Source of the DNA: Moraxellaceae bacterium
GTDB lineage: Bacteria > Pseudomonadota > Gammaproteobacteria > Pseudomonadales > Moraxellaceae
DNA: 33,246 nt
Direction of reading: 5' to 3'
NCBI GenBank assembly: GCA_025363155.1
Contig: JANYEL010000113.1
Coordinates: forward strand, 1-33,246
This document shows positions 15,248 through 24,160 of this stretch, one piece after another. The position numbers and the translations under genes were made by a program. Numbering within the stretch: position 1 is the stretch's first letter; each line of letters starts with the position of its first letter. A model generated the notes under the pieces. The model saw only the letters and a program-made list of their open reading frames with translations, was not told the DNA's origin and searched no databases.

Positions 15248-15285
15248 GGCGCACTTTGCTCTTAAGATTAAGGTCAAGGTGCGCC
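15248..15285 (+). promoter_or_regulatory. Strong hairpin in the nusA-infB spacer, without a T-run
   Basis: GGCGCACTTTG (15248-15258) pairs with CAAGGTGCGCC (15275-15285), one pair being G-U; an inner CTTAA/TTAAG extends the stem. It lies eight bases after the nusA stop. No T-run follows, so a processing or mRNA-stabilising role is more likely than termination. The rest of the 223-base spacer holds only a small AGCGC/GCGCT hairpin (15372-15385) and no gene. Confidence 0.5.
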
Positions 15286-15463
15286 ACAACATATTTAGCG
15301 TGCGTTTAATGCTTTTTAGACACACGCCCTGACAACGATTGGAGTTGTACTGGCATGGTTTTCTTAATATGAGCGCCTGCGCGCTGGGTCATCAACAGGA
15401 TGGCTCACATGATTTAACTTACTGATTTTGAATGATGGTTTTGAGTATATAAGGTAGCAGCAC

Positions 15464-18157
15464 ATGGCGGATAAATCCGTAAACGAATTAGCACAACAAG
15501 TCGGTCGTCCAGTCGAAAAATTACTGGCACAACTGGTTGAAGCGGGATTACCCGCGCGTGCAGCAACAGGTCTTGTCACCGACAGTGAACAAGAAAAATT
15601 GGTTGCTCATCTAAGACAGAGCCACGGCCAAGCCGCCCAAGACAAGCAAATTACCTTGCAGCGTAAAACGCTCGGTACTGCTAAAGTTGCCAGCTCTACT
15701 GGTAAAGCCAAAACCATTAGTGTCGAAGTCCGTAAAAAACATACGTTCGTTAAACCAGATCCTTCGGTGCAAATCGCTGAACGTGCAAAGCTTGAATTAG
15801 AAGCAAAAGCACGCATTCAAGCCAGCATTCAAGCGTCTGCGCAAGAAAAAGCACAAGACAACAAATCTGATGACGTGAAAGCGGCTGAAAAAGCGCGCGC
15901 TGAAGCGGATGCAAAACATCAAGCCACGCTCGATGCAATGCGTCAGCAAACTGACAAGAAAGCATCAGAAAAGAAAGAAGTCGTTGTTAAAAAACGTGCT
16001 GTCAAAATTGATGAAACGCCTGAACAGAAAAAAGTTCGTGAAGCTGAAGAGGCGCGTCTAGAAGCCGCGCGTCGCGTCGCTGCAGAAGCAGCGCAACAGC
16101 GTACGCTTGAACAAATGCGTCAAATGACCACCAAATACGCCGATGGCACAACGCCTGAACGTAAAATCGATGATACTGCGCCATTGGCAGCGGGTCTGGT
16201 TGGCCGTGCGTATGAAGAGTCATTCGATAAAGAAAATCGTGATATCAAACGCGGTACTGCTACACCAGGTACACCAGGTGCAGGTAAAGGCAAAGGTCGA
16301 ACTCGCGGCGGTCGTCAGGAAGAACAATCTTTCCGTCAGCAACCCCGTGGTCTAAAAACCAGCCAAACCAACAAGCATGGTTTTGAAAAACCAGTTGAAA
16401 AACAAGTTTATGATGTGCAAATCACTGAACACATCTTGGTTTCTGACTTAGCCCAAAAAATGGCGCTTAAAGTGCGCGAAGTCATTAAGACTTTGATGAA
16501 AATGGGCGAAATCGTTACGCAAGATCAGATGATTGACCAATCGACTGCGTCGTTAGTCGTTGAGGAATTGGGACATAATCCAGTTCTGGTCAGTGATACT
16601 GCGGTTGAAGATAAATTGATGGCGTCAGTTGCTGATCGTGGCAATGTGAAAACACGTCCGCCAGTGGTCACCATCATGGGTCACGTTGACCATGGTAAAA
16701 CATCACTGCTCGATTATATTCGCCGTGCAAAAGTCGCTTCAAGTGAAGCGGGCGGGATTACTCAGCATATCGGTGCGTACCACGTAGAAACAGCGCGTGG
16801 CGTGATCACGTTCCTCGACACACCAGGTCACGCGGCATTTACCCAAATGCGCGCACGAGGTGCAAAAGCAACGGATATCGTGATTTTGGTCGTTGCAGCG
16901 GATGACGGCGTGATGCCACAAACTGCAGAAGCGATTGAACATGCACGCGCAGCGGGCACCCCTATCATTGTTGCGCTGAATAAAATTGATAAAGAAGGCT
17001 CTGATCTTGATCGTGTCCTCAACGAATTGTCAGTCAAAGGTGTCACCACCGAAGCATGGGGCGGCGATACACCCATAGCAAAAGTTTCAGCAAAAACCGG
17101 TGCGGGTATCGACGAACTGCTTGATTTGATTTCGATTCAAGCTGAATTGATGGAATTGACGGCTTCTGAAGAAGGTGCAGCACAAGGTATCGTGATTGAA
17201 GCGCGTATCGACAAAGGTCGCGGTGCGGTTGCCAGTGTCTTGGTTCAAAAAGGCACGCTGAAAGTCGGTGACTTGCTGTTGGCAGGTTCATTCTACGGTC
17301 GCGTTCGTGCAATGACTGATGAAAATGGCAAAGCGGTTAAATCTGCGGGTCCATCGATTCCTGTTGAAATTCTCGGCTTACCTGATGCACCGAATGCGGG
17401 TGATGAAGTTCTGGTTGTTTCTGATGAGAAGAAAGCACGTGAAGTGGCTGAATTCCGCGCAGCACGTGAACGCCAAGGCAAGATTGATCGTCAATCAGCA
17501 ATGCGTCTTGAGAACATTATGGCTGGCATGGGCAAGAAAGATGTGCCAACAGTCAATATCGTTCTGAAAACTGACGTACGCGGCTCTCTTGAGGCGCTGA
17601 CACATGCATTGAACGACTTGTCGATTGATGATGTGCGTGTACAGATCGTGGGTTCAGGCGTCGGTGCGATTACCGAATCTGACATTACCCTTGCTGAATC
17701 AACTGGCGCGGCAATGCTCGGCTTTAACGTTCGCGCAGACAACGCAGCGCGTCTGAAGAGCCAAGAAGACGGTATAGACTTGCGTTATTACAGCGTCATC
17801 TATGAAATGATTGACGATGTCAAAGCAGCCATGAGCGGCAAATTGGCACCAGAACATCGCGAAAACATCTTGGGCGTTGCTCAAGTTCGTCAAGTGTTCC
17901 GTTCAAGCAAGTTTGGTGCAGCTGCTGGTTGTATGGTTCAGGAAGGTGTCATCCATCGTAACCGCCCAATCCGTGTTCTACGTGATGGCGTGGTGGTCTT
18001 CCAAGGTGAACTCGAATCATTGCGTCGCCATAAAGATGACGTCAACGAAGTCCGTGCTGGCATCGAATGTGGTTTAGGCGTAAAAGGCTACAAAGATATT
18101 CAAGAACTCGATCAAATCGAAGTCTATGAAATTCATGAGATTAAACGGAGTCTATAA
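15464..18157 (+). CDS. infB: Translation initiation factor IF-2
   Basis: An 897-residue GTPase that places fMet-tRNA on the 30S subunit and promotes subunit joining. An IF2N domain occupies about residues 1-52. A long charged K/A/E/Q-rich helical linker runs to about 250 and a basic G/R-rich patch is near 270-290. A second IF2N domain lies near 320-375. The G domain has G1 G-H-V-D-H-G-K-T at 406-413, G3 D-T-P-G-H near 452 and G4 N-K-I-D at 506-509. Domains II, III and the C-terminal fMet-tRNA-binding domain (C1 and C2) follow, ending at I-H-E-I-K-R. Length is close to E. coli IF2 (890). The first base of rbfA overlaps the last base of its stop. Confidence 0.97.
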   Translation: MADKSVNELAQQVGRPVEKLLAQLVEAGLPARAATGLVTDSEQEKLVAHLRQSHGQAAQDKQITLQRKTLGTAKVASSTGKAKTISVEVRKKHTFVKPDPSVQIAERAKLELEAKARIQASIQASAQEKAQDNKSDDVKAAEKARAEADAKHQATLDAMRQQTDKKASEKKEVVVKKRAVKIDETPEQKKVREAEEARLEAARRVAAEAAQQRTLEQMRQMTTKYADGTTPERKIDDTAPLAAGLVGRAYEESFDKENRDIKRGTATPGTPGAGKGKGRTRGGRQEEQSFRQQPRGLKTSQTNKHGFEKPVEKQVYDVQITEHILVSDLAQKMALKVREVIKTLMKMGEIVTQDQMIDQSTASLVVEELGHNPVLVSDTAVEDKLMASVADRGNVKTRPPVVTIMGHVDHGKTSLLDYIRRAKVASSEAGGITQHIGAYHVETARGVITFLDTPGHAAFTQMRARGAKATDIVILVVAADDGVMPQTAEAIEHARAAGTPIIVALNKIDKEGSDLDRVLNELSVKGVTTEAWGGDTPIAKVSAKTGAGIDELLDLISIQAELMELTASEEGAAQGIVIEARIDKGRGAVASVLVQKGTLKVGDLLLAGSFYGRVRAMTDENGKAVKSAGPSIPVEILGLPDAPNAGDEVLVVSDEKKAREVAEFRAARERQGKIDRQSAMRLENIMAGMGKKDVPTVNIVLKTDVRGSLEALTHALNDLSIDDVRVQIVGSGVGAITESDITLAESTGAAMLGFNVRADNAARLKSQEDGIDLRYYSVIYEMIDDVKAAMSGKLAPEHRENILGVAQVRQVFRSSKFGAAAGCMVQEGVIHRNRPIRVLRDGVVVFQGELESLRRHKDDVNEVRAGIECGLGVKGYKDIQELDQIEVYEIHEIKRSL

Positions 18158-18579
18158 TGAGTCAACGCCTACAGCGTATGGGTGATCAGGTACAGCGAGA
18201 GCTGTCTGACCTCATCCGCATGGAACTCAAAGACCCACGTCTAGGGGGTGGCATGGTCACCATCTCAGGCGTGAAGATTAGCTCAGATTTAGGCTATGGC
18301 GACGTTTACGTCACCGTGATGAACCGTGGTGAACTGACCAACGATTTAACCGCACAAGCCCATCAAGAAACGCTTGATTTGCTCAACGGTGCCGCAGGTT
18401 TCCTGCGTCAAGAACTCGGTCGTCGGATCAAAACCCGTTTCACACCACGCCTACGTTTTCACTATGACAAATCAACGGCACATGGTAACTACATGGCGGC
18501 GTTGATTTCTGAAGCAGTCAAAGATTTACCTGCTGAAGATAGTTATGGTGTGGATGAATCGAGTGCTGAACCTAAATAA
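18157..18579 (+). CDS. rbfA: 30S ribosome-binding factor RbfA
   Basis: A 140-residue KH-fold protein that binds the pre-30S subunit near the 5' helix of 16S rRNA and is needed for late maturation and cold adaptation. It starts [16 protein letters not shown] and shows L-K-D-P-R-L near residue 24, V-T-I-S-G-V-K-I-S near 34, Y-V-T-V near 51 and the end of the fold at T-P-R-L-R-F-H-Y-D-K-S near 105. The last 20 residues are an acidic tail. Its ATG shares one base with the infB stop (TAATG), so translation is coupled. It is the last gene of the operon before a strong terminator. Confidence 0.96.
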   Translation: MSQRLQRMGDQVQRELSDLIRMELKDPRLGGGMVTISGVKISSDLGYGDVYVTVMNRGELTNDLTAQAHQETLDLLNGAAGFLRQELGRRIKTRFTPRLRFHYDKSTAHGNYMAALISEAVKDLPAEDSYGVDESSAEPK

Positions 18580-18603
18580 GCGTTCATCGTTTCCAAATAA
18601 AAG

Positions 18604-18624
18604 ACCGCCTCAGGGCGGTTTTTT
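18604..18624 (+). terminator. Intrinsic terminator of the rimP-nusA-infB-rbfA operon
   Basis: ACCGCC (18604-18609), loop TCAG, GGCGGT (18614-18619), then T's to 18624. It lies 24 bases after the rbfA stop. The remaining 228 bases to the next gene show no gene; TAGTACTA (near 18697) and a CAGC/GCTG hairpin are the only symmetries noticed. Confidence 0.92.
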
Positions 18625-18852
18625 GTTGTTCTAAGGTTGCTACTGTTGTTGTTATTAAACACATAAAATGCCCTAAAAAAGCGCATGAAGTATAGTACTA
18701 GCAAGGGTTCCACCAGAAATTTTGCTCATTTCAACGTTAATAATGATTAAAAAATAAACTTGTAGAACGAATGAAAAAGGCTTATTGATTCAATATCAGC
18801 GCTTTGCTGAATGCTTCCTCAATAATCAATCTCACATATTTGGAGAAATAAC

Positions 18853-19128
18853 ATGGATGGGCATGGCATTATTTACACCATTATTATTGGCTTAATTGCA
18901 GGTTTACTTGCACGCGCCATTTATCCTGGAGAACAGAAGCTCGGTATCATTTTGACCATCATTCTCGGTATTGTTGGCGCGTGGGTGGCTAATTTAATTG
19001 GCGGCGCGTTAGGTTGGTATCATAGTGGCGATGTCGCGGGGCTGATTGGTTCAGTCATTGGTGCAATCATCGTGCTTGGCGTTTATATTTTTGTTCATAA
19101 GCAAATTACCAATCACAATCCTCAGTGA
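18853..19128 (+). CDS. GlsB/YeaQ/YmgE-family small membrane protein
   Basis: A 91-residue very hydrophobic protein of the transglycosylase-associated family (Transgly_assoc). Three membrane helices are visible (about 5-22, 30-50 and 58-82). Family glycine patterns occur in I-I-G-L-I-A-G-L-L-A-R, I-L-G-I-V-G-A-W-V-A-N-L-I-G-G and G-S-V-I-G-A-I-I-V-L-G. Members are often induced by stress, but no molecular function is established. GGAGA nine bases before the ATG is a good ribosome binding site. A perfect terminator follows, so the gene stands alone. Confidence 0.88.
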   Translation: MDGHGIIYTIIIGLIAGLLARAIYPGEQKLGIILTIILGIVGAWVANLIGGALGWYHSGDVAGLIGSVIGAIIVLGVYIFVHKQITNHNPQ

Positions 19129-19144
19129 CGAATATCAATAAATG

Positions 19145-19168
19145 AAGCGGCTATTTAGCCGCTTTTTT
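19145..19168 (+). terminator. Intrinsic terminator after the GlsB-family gene
   Basis: AAGCGGCTA (19145-19153) pairs with TAGCCGCTT (19156-19164) and is followed by T's to 19168. Confidence 0.92.
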
Positions 19169-19244
19169 ATTGCCTAATCTAATATTTATCACTGATTTAA
19201 ATCCTGTCTGACAATACCACGTACTCATGCTGGAAATTTAAAAG

Positions 19245-19294
19245 TGTATCGTCTATTGTATCGATACATATTTAAATCAATACACTGCGATACA
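19245..19294 (+). promoter_or_regulatory. TGTATCG/CGATACA repeat region upstream of the orphan DNA-binding gene (possible operator)
   Basis: A perfect 12-bp palindrome TGTATCGATACA lies at 19257-19268, flanked by TGTATCG at 19245-19251 and CGATACA at 19288-19294. More copies of the same core occur inside the gene (CGTATCG at 19484-19490 and 19495-19501; CGATACA at 19513-19519). Several copies around one putative DNA-binding gene suggest autoregulatory or iteron-like binding sites; this is inference. Confidence 0.5.
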
Positions 19295-19532
19295 CTCATG
19301 AATACACCGACAAATCTCACGATCTCAGCAGCTGCAAAACTCTATGGAAAAAGTAGAGCGACCCTGTATAAAGCAATAGACAGTGGGGTTTTATCGCAAA
19401 ATAATGATGGAAAAGTGAACCTGAGTGAGTTGATTCGCGTGTATGGTGAAATCGGTAACAAGACAGTAGTGACACATGAAAAACGTATCGAAGACGTATC
19501 GACAGTACAACACGATACACTCATGAATACAC
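19288..19532 (+). repeat. 20-bp perfect direct repeat spanning the start codon and an internal ATG
   Basis: CGATACACTCATGAATACAC occurs at 19288-19307 and again at 19513-19532. The copies are 225 bases apart, exactly 75 codons. The first carries the start codon of the orphan gene and the second an in-frame ATG (19523), so both read D-T-L-M-N-T. Confidence 0.85.
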
Positions 19533-19696
19533 TTTTAAAAGAGCGGTTGGATCGCATTGAATCTCTAGAAAGACAACTTGCCATCAAAGATGAACAGCTC
19601 GCTCAACTTCATGGCACGATCAAATTATTAGAATATAAATCAGATAATACTTCTTCTAAATCGCTGCTTGATCGGATCAAACAATTCATCGCATAA
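19298..19696 (+). CDS. Orphan helix-turn-helix/coiled-coil protein, plasmid replication DNA-binding type
   Basis: A 132-residue protein from the ATG at 19298; a frame open to 19244 adds an unlikely N-terminus, and no Shine-Dalgarno is seen. Residues 8-32 form a helix-turn-helix of the MerR/excisionase kind (I-S-A-A-A-K-L-Y-G-K-S-R-A-T-L-Y-K-A-I-D-S-G-V-L), followed by V-N-L-S-E-L-I-R-V-Y-G. Residues about 76-112 form a coiled coil (R-L-D-R-I-E-S-L-E-R-Q-L-A-I-K-D-E-Q-L-A), and the end is K-S-L-L-D-R-I-K-Q-F. The layout resembles, from memory, the small DNA-binding proteins encoded next to Rep_3 replication genes on Acinetobacter plasmids. No rep gene is near, so it may be a chromosomal relic or a domesticated regulator. 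An internal start at 19523 could give a 57-residue coiled-coil-only form. Confidence 0.7.
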   Translation: MNTPTNLTISAAAKLYGKSRATLYKAIDSGVLSQNNDGKVNLSELIRVYGEIGNKTVVTHEKRIEDVSTVQHDTLMNTLLKERLDRIESLERQLAIKDEQLAQLHGTIKLLEYKSDNTSSKSLLDRIKQFIA

Positions 19697-19699
19697 ATA

Positions 19700-19732
19700 A
19701 AAAATGGCGCACATTTCAAATGCGCCATTTTT
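19700..19732. terminator. Bidirectional terminator between the orphan gene and mnmE
   Basis: AAAAATGGCGCA (19700-19711) pairs with TGCGCCATTTTT (19721-19732), with T-runs on both strands. It separates convergent transcripts. Confidence 0.92.
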
Positions 19733-19757
19733 TTCAAAACCAATTTTTAGATAAAAT

Positions 19758-21131
19758 CTACTTCCCAATACAAAACGATCCAAAAATTTTCCCAAGTAAA
19801 TCATCTGCAGTGAACTCACCCGTGATTTCACTTAATGCATTTTGCGACAATCTTAAGGATTCTGCCATTAACTCGCCCGCACGATAGTCAACTAACTGCA
19901 CTCGCGCATCATCTAAACTGGTTAAACAGCGCTTCAGCGCATCAATATGTCGTGTCCGCGCGATAAAAGTGTTTTCTTCAGGCTGATATCCTGCTTGCTG
20001 GCTGATCAATTGTACTAAATCATCAATGCCAAGTTTTTGCTTCGCTGAAATCGTGACTTGTCGAAAACCCTCTTTATCGCCAATGCCAATCGTCTGCGTC
20101 GATAAATCAGCTTTATTGCCAATAAAAATCAGTCGTTTTTGATCGAGTTGATGATGTAAATCATCTTCAAAAAACTCGCGTGCTAAGGCCAAAGGCTCAG
20201 AATCTTTGGTTAAGTCATAAACCAATAATAGTAAATCTGCCTGTTCAATCTGCGTATACGCGCGGCGAATGCCTTCGATTTCGACAATATCATCCGTCTC
20301 GCGCAAACCTGCGGTATCTGTCAAGGTAATCGGCAATCCATTTAAGGTAATCCGTTCATGCAACACATCGCGTGTCGTCCCTGCAATATGCGTCACAATC
20401 GCACGATCAACACCCGCTAACGCATTTAATAGACTTGATTTACCCGCATTCGGTTTACCTGCAATGACTACTTGCAAACCTTCGCGCAGTAACTGACCTT
20501 GGCGTGCTGAGGCAAAAACGTTTTTAATTGCCGCGATGACTTGTTCCAGCAACGTCAAAATTCGTCCATCCGCTAAAAAATCAATCTCTTCTTCTGGAAA
20601 ATCAATCGCCGCTTCCACATGCAAACGCAAATGAATCAGTTGCTCTAAAACCGTTTGAATCCGCGTCGAAAACTCACCTTGCAGCGAGCGAATCGCAGAA
20701 CGTGCTGCTTGAGTACTCGCCGCATCAATAAGGTCTGCAATCGCCTCTGCTTGCACCAAATCCATTTTGCCATTGGCAAAGGCACGCGATGAAAACTCAC
20801 CTGCACCCGCAGCCGTCGCGCCTAATGCCAGCAAACGCGCCAATAACGCGTTTTGCACCACCATCCCACCATGACCCTGCAACTCCACCACATCTTCGCC
20901 TGTAAACGAATTTGGCCCAGCAAAATACAACACCAAACCTTCATCGATCGTTACGCCATCCACATCCAAAAATCGCGCAAATGCCGCTTGTCTTGCCTGA
21001 GCAATCGGTTTACCTGTCAATTGCTCGGTAATCTGAACAGCTTTCGCACCAGACAATCGGATCACCCCAATACCGCCACGACCGAGTGGCGTTGCAATGG
21101 CAGCAATGGTTGACGTTAAACGATTTGACAT
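19758..21131 (-). CDS. mnmE: tRNA uridine-5-carboxymethylaminomethyl modification GTPase MnmE
   Basis: A 457-residue GTPase that, with MnmG, modifies the wobble uridine (U34) of several tRNAs. The N-terminal tetrahydrofolate-binding domain starts T-I-A-A-I-A-T-P-L-G-R-G-G-I-G. The inserted G domain has G-K-P-N-A-G-K-S-S-L-L-N near 225, the G2/G3 region G-T-T-R-D and D-T-A-G-L-R near 250-275, and N-K-A-D near 337. It closes with the invariant F-C-I-G-K, whose cysteine is required for activity. I chose the ATG at 21131 because it gives the usual length (E. coli 454) and N-terminus; the open frame extends to 21194 with no good start signal. It is last in the rpmH-rnpA-yidD-yidC-mnmE block. Confidence 0.95.
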   Translation of the reverse strand: MSNRLTSTIAAIATPLGRGGIGVIRLSGAKAVQITEQLTGKPIAQARQAAFARFLDVDGVTIDEGLVLYFAGPNSFTGEDVVELQGHGGMVVQNALLARLLALGATAAGAGEFSSRAFANGKMDLVQAEAIADLIDAASTQAARSAIRSLQGEFSTRIQTVLEQLIHLRLHVEAAIDFPEEEIDFLADGRILTLLEQVIAAIKNVFASARQGQLLREGLQVVIAGKPNAGKSSLLNALAGVDRAIVTHIAGTTRDVLHERITLNGLPITLTDTAGLRETDDIVEIEGIRRAYTQIEQADLLLLVYDLTKDSEPLALAREFFEDDLHHQLDQKRLIFIGNKADLSTQTIGIGDKEGFRQVTISAKQKLGIDDLVQLISQQAGYQPEENTFIARTRHIDALKRCLTSLDDARVQLVDYRAGELMAESLRLSQNALSEITGEFTADDLLGKIFGSFCIGK

Positions 21132-21226
21132 AACACGGCTCATGAAAAATAAAGGATTGGCAATCACTAAAAATCCGCACATCCTGCTCAACATAAAATG
21201 CCAAACAACATGGGCGGATCATCATA

Positions 21227-21256
21227 AAATAAACGCATCATTCGATGCGTTTATTT
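21227..21256. terminator. Intrinsic terminator downstream of yidC
   Basis: AAATAAACGCATC (21227-21239) pairs perfectly with GATGCGTTTATTT (21244-21256), loop ATTC, with T-rich sequence on both strands. On the minus strand it ends the yidC transcript before mnmE, so mnmE probably has its own promoter. Confidence 0.85.
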
Positions 21257-21277
21257 TTTAGCTTTTACATAAAATGC

Positions 21278-22993
21278 TTAGCTTGCAGTTGCTTGATATG
21301 AACGTTCAATCTGACGATTAACATATTTCTGCTGAACGATGGTCAACAGGTTATTCACGATCCAGTACAACACAAGACCTGAAGGGAACCACAGCATAAA
21401 TACAGTGAAAACGATCGGCATTAAGCGCATCATTTTTGCTTGCATCGGATCTGCAGGCTGCGGATTCAATGCTTGTTGGAAGAACATCGTCGCACCCATA
21501 ATCAACGGCAACACAAACCAATGATCCATTGATGACAAGTCAGTAATCCAACCAATCCACGGCGCATTCCGCAGTTCCACGCTTTCCATAAACACAAAAT
21601 ACAAAGACATAAAAATCGGCATCTGTAGCAAGATTGGCAAGCAACCTGACAACGGATTCACGCCTTCTTTTTTATACAAGGCCATCATTTCTTGTGAAAA
21701 ACGCATACGATCTTCGCCATGCTCTTCTTTCAAACGCTGCATTTCAGGTGCAATGACTTTCATTTTTGCCATTGAACGATAGCTTTTTGCGGATAATGGG
21801 AACAACACCATTTTCACCAAGATGGTCAATAAAATAATCGACCAACCCCAATTACCCAAGAAGCCATGAATGTATTGCAGACCAATAAACAAAAGTTGTG
21901 CAATCGGCCATAACCAACCGTAGTCAACCGTTTGCTCCAAGCCATTCGCGAGCGGTTTTAAATTAGCTTGAACTTTAGGACCGACATACAAGGTCGCAGA
22001 AACATTTTGTTCTGTACCTGGCGCAACGGTCATCAGCGGCGCTGTAAAGCCAATAAAATTATCATTTCCACTGACGCGAGAGCTTAATAACGCGCTAGTG
22101 TTCGCATCTGGAACCCATGCCGTCACAAAATAATGCTGCAATACTGCAACCCAACCGCCTTTAACTGTCGTATTCAGCGCTTCCTTTTGGAAGTTATCAA
22201 ATTTTAGTTTGTTATACAGTTTTTCAGGCGCTCCCCATGCTCCACCCATAAAGGTGGCCATGCCCATCATGCCTTGATTGGATTTACTTGGATCGACTGA
22301 ATTATCGCGTTTGACTTGACCAAACATCTGACCATGCCATGGCGCTGTGCCACGGTTGATAATTTTATAGCTGACAACAACTGGATATTGACCTTGGGTA
22401 ATATGGAAATTCTTAACAATCTGCACGCCATTCGGAGCATCAAATGTTAATGGAATATCTAAGGTTTGTTGACCTGCAGCCAAGCTATAAGTGGTTTGTG
22501 CAGACTTATACAGTGGACGACCTGTCGCAGCAGCATCTGGACCATCTGCACCCACCAGACCTGATTGTGCGGTATACACACGACCCGGACCTTGTTCAAG
22601 TAACACAAACGGTTGCTTACTATCTGCATGTAGATGATTCAATAATTCAGCACGAACCACGTCGCCGCCTTTTGGATCAATTTGCAAACGGTAAATTTCA
22701 GTTTGAATCGTAATCAAACCTTGGTTGCTCGCTGCTGTAGGGGCGACGACTACTGGCAAAGCGGCAGGGGTTGATACTGCAACAGGTGGCACATCACTGT
22801 TTGGTGCTGGTGTCGCTGTGGCCACCGCACTAGTTGAAGGAATATCAACGGATGCAGGTTGTGCCGTTTGAGCAACAGGTGCTGTCACAGCATCAGCTGC
22901 AACATGCCCATAATCTTTCTGCCATGCCAAAATCAGCAAGTACGCAGTGATAAACATTCCGATCAGAATGAAGGGTTTTGCCCACTTCTGCAT
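21278..22993 (-). CDS. yidC: Membrane protein insertase YidC
   Basis: A 571-residue inner-membrane insertase that places proteins into the membrane alone or with SecYEG. It has an N-terminal helix (about 6-22), a low-complexity A/P/T/V stretch (about 35-90), the large periplasmic beta domain (about 90-345) and the conserved five-helix core. In the core are W-G-W-S-I-I-L-L-T-I-L-V-K near 375, L-S-G-C-L-P-I-L-L-Q-M-P-I-F near 443 and P-S-G-L-V-L-Y-W near 536. I chose the ATG at 22993 because GGGGA lies just upstream; a TTG at 23005 would overlap that site. Length is near the family norm (E. coli 548). Confidence 0.96.
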   Translation of the reverse strand: MQKWAKPFILIGMFITAYLLILAWQKDYGHVAADAVTAPVAQTAQPASVDIPSTSAVATATPAPNSDVPPVAVSTPAALPVVVAPTAASNQGLITIQTEIYRLQIDPKGGDVVRAELLNHLHADSKQPFVLLEQGPGRVYTAQSGLVGADGPDAAATGRPLYKSAQTTYSLAAGQQTLDIPLTFDAPNGVQIVKNFHITQGQYPVVVSYKIINRGTAPWHGQMFGQVKRDNSVDPSKSNQGMMGMATFMGGAWGAPEKLYNKLKFDNFQKEALNTTVKGGWVAVLQHYFVTAWVPDANTSALLSSRVSGNDNFIGFTAPLMTVAPGTEQNVSATLYVGPKVQANLKPLANGLEQTVDYGWLWPIAQLLFIGLQYIHGFLGNWGWSIILLTILVKMVLFPLSAKSYRSMAKMKVIAPEMQRLKEEHGEDRMRFSQEMMALYKKEGVNPLSGCLPILLQMPIFMSLYFVFMESVELRNAPWIGWITDLSSMDHWFVLPLIMGATMFFQQALNPQPADPMQAKMMRLMPIVFTVFMLWFPSGLVLYWIVNNLLTIVQQKYVNRQIERSYQATAS

Positions 22994-23045
22994 GATATTC
23001 CCCAACAGTATTAACTTAAATTAAGGTAAAGCCTGCAAAAACCAT

Positions 23046-23471
23046 TCAAATAAACAGTGAAGGCTGATGCGGCGGGTTAGTGTACGGCGTAAATTTACAA
23101 TTTTGATGACGCTTTACAATTTGTTGATCACGCTGACTTTTAAAAACTTTCTTTTCAGCTTCACAATGGCACATTTGATGTGAACTAAAAAAATGAATCA
23201 GCTGTGATTGAACAAATGAATTCTTTTTTAAATCAGTCGTTTTTGAACTTCGATTACTTCTAGGTGGTACAGGATCATAACCAGATCCCCCCCAAGGCTG
23301 ACAACGCGCAAGACGTTTAATAATCAACCACAACGCATTACCAATCGAATGCTGCTCTAAAGCCTCAAGCGCATAGACTGAACAAGATGGATAAAAACGA
23401 CAACGCGGCCCAAGCATTGGGCTAATAAATAAGCGATAAAATTGAATTAACCAGCGAAAAGCGGTTTTCAT
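23046..23471 (-). CDS. yidD: Membrane protein insertion efficiency factor YidD with a long tail
   Basis: A 141-residue protein. The first 75 residues are a standard YidD domain: an amphipathic N-terminal helix, [15 protein letters not shown] near 17-31 and [13 protein letters not shown] near 57-69. YidD sits at the inner face of the membrane and helps YidC-dependent insertion. The family is often 70-110 residues; here about 70 extra residues rich in K, H, Q and C (C-H-C near 101-103, H-Q-N-C near 122) follow. The start overlaps the rnpA stop by four bases, showing tight coupling. Confidence 0.92.
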   Translation of the reverse strand: MKTAFRWLIQFYRLFISPMLGPRCRFYPSCSVYALEALEQHSIGNALWLIIKRLARCQPWGGSGYDPVPPRSNRSSKTTDLKKNSFVQSQLIHFFSSHQMCHCEAEKKVFKSQRDQQIVKRHQNCKFTPYTNPPHQPSLFI

Positions 23472-23986
23472 TCTTGTTTCACAGTAGAAATAGTCACTGA
23501 AGAAGTTTTAATCTTATTTGCGTCAGTTTGCGTTAAATCAATGCTGGGAGCAGGATTTTTTTTTGCTTTAGGATCGTTTTTACGCGAATTCGGATCAATC
23601 ACTTGGTTTTTCTGAAAGCGTTTGGTGAGTTGACGCCAAGCTAAAACCAGCTCTTGATGCAAAACTTCATTAGAGAGGGTTTGAGCATCTGCTTTCGCCA
23701 TCAGCACAATATCGAGTGCGGGCAATTCAGCTTGATGTAAACGGAAACTTTCACGCGCTAGACGTTTAACACGATTGCGCTCATGCGCACGTCTAATTTT
23801 ACGTTTAGCAATCACTAAACCAATGCGGGCATGATCTAAGCTTTGATTCGTTTCTGGGTTTTTACTCGGTACAGCAAGCAACATAAAACCTGATTGATGC
23901 ACTTTATAGAGGGCACCATCAAAGACTGATTTAAAATCAGATGCTTGAAGTAAACGAAGTTGTTCTGAAAAACCAAAAGATAACAT
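23468..23986 (-). CDS. rnpA: Ribonuclease P protein component RnpA with C-terminal extension
   Basis: A 172-residue protein that assists the RNase P RNA in removing 5' leaders from pre-tRNAs. It starts [13 protein letters not shown], aligning residue for residue with E. coli RnpA, and contains the RNR signature [17 protein letters not shown] chose the ATG at 23986 for that alignment; in-frame ATGs at 24001 and 24019 are possible, and GGGA upstream of 23986 is a fair ribosome binding site. About 45 residues rich in K, P, N and T follow the normal end near 120-130. It lies between rpmH and yidD as in most bacteria. Confidence 0.93.
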   Translation of the reverse strand: MLSFGFSEQLRLLQASDFKSVFDGALYKVHQSGFMLLAVPSKNPETNQSLDHARIGLVIAKRKIRRAHERNRVKRLARESFRLHQAELPALDIVLMAKADAQTLSNEVLHQELVLAWRQLTKRFQKNQVIDPNSRKNDPKAKKNPAPSIDLTQTDANKIKTSSVTISTVKQE

Positions 23987-24160
23987 GCGATCAATTCCCA
24001 TACGGTTTTGACCTTGCATGTTTTAGGATTGACACTGACAAGGCTATACTAATTGACTAGCTCATTCGAAAAAACTATATCTAACAAACTAGTTTCTCGT
24101 GATCAATCCTTCAGATCGGGCTACTTACTATCATCTATCAGCAAGTAAGCCATGTAAGAA

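Noticed and set aside
16250-16320. Short repeats (ACACCAGGT, GGTAAAGGCAAAGGT) in infB
   Set aside because: They encode the low-complexity G/R/T-rich linker of IF2, which is normal for the family.
18625-18852. Possible small gene or RNA between rbfA and the GlsB-family gene
   Set aside because: Only short symmetries (TAGTACTA, CAGC/GCTG) were found, and no frame or promoter-terminator pair supports a gene.
22740-22900. Low-complexity stretch at the start of yidC
   Set aside because: It encodes the A/P/T/V-rich periplasmic linker common in YidC of this group and is not a separate element.
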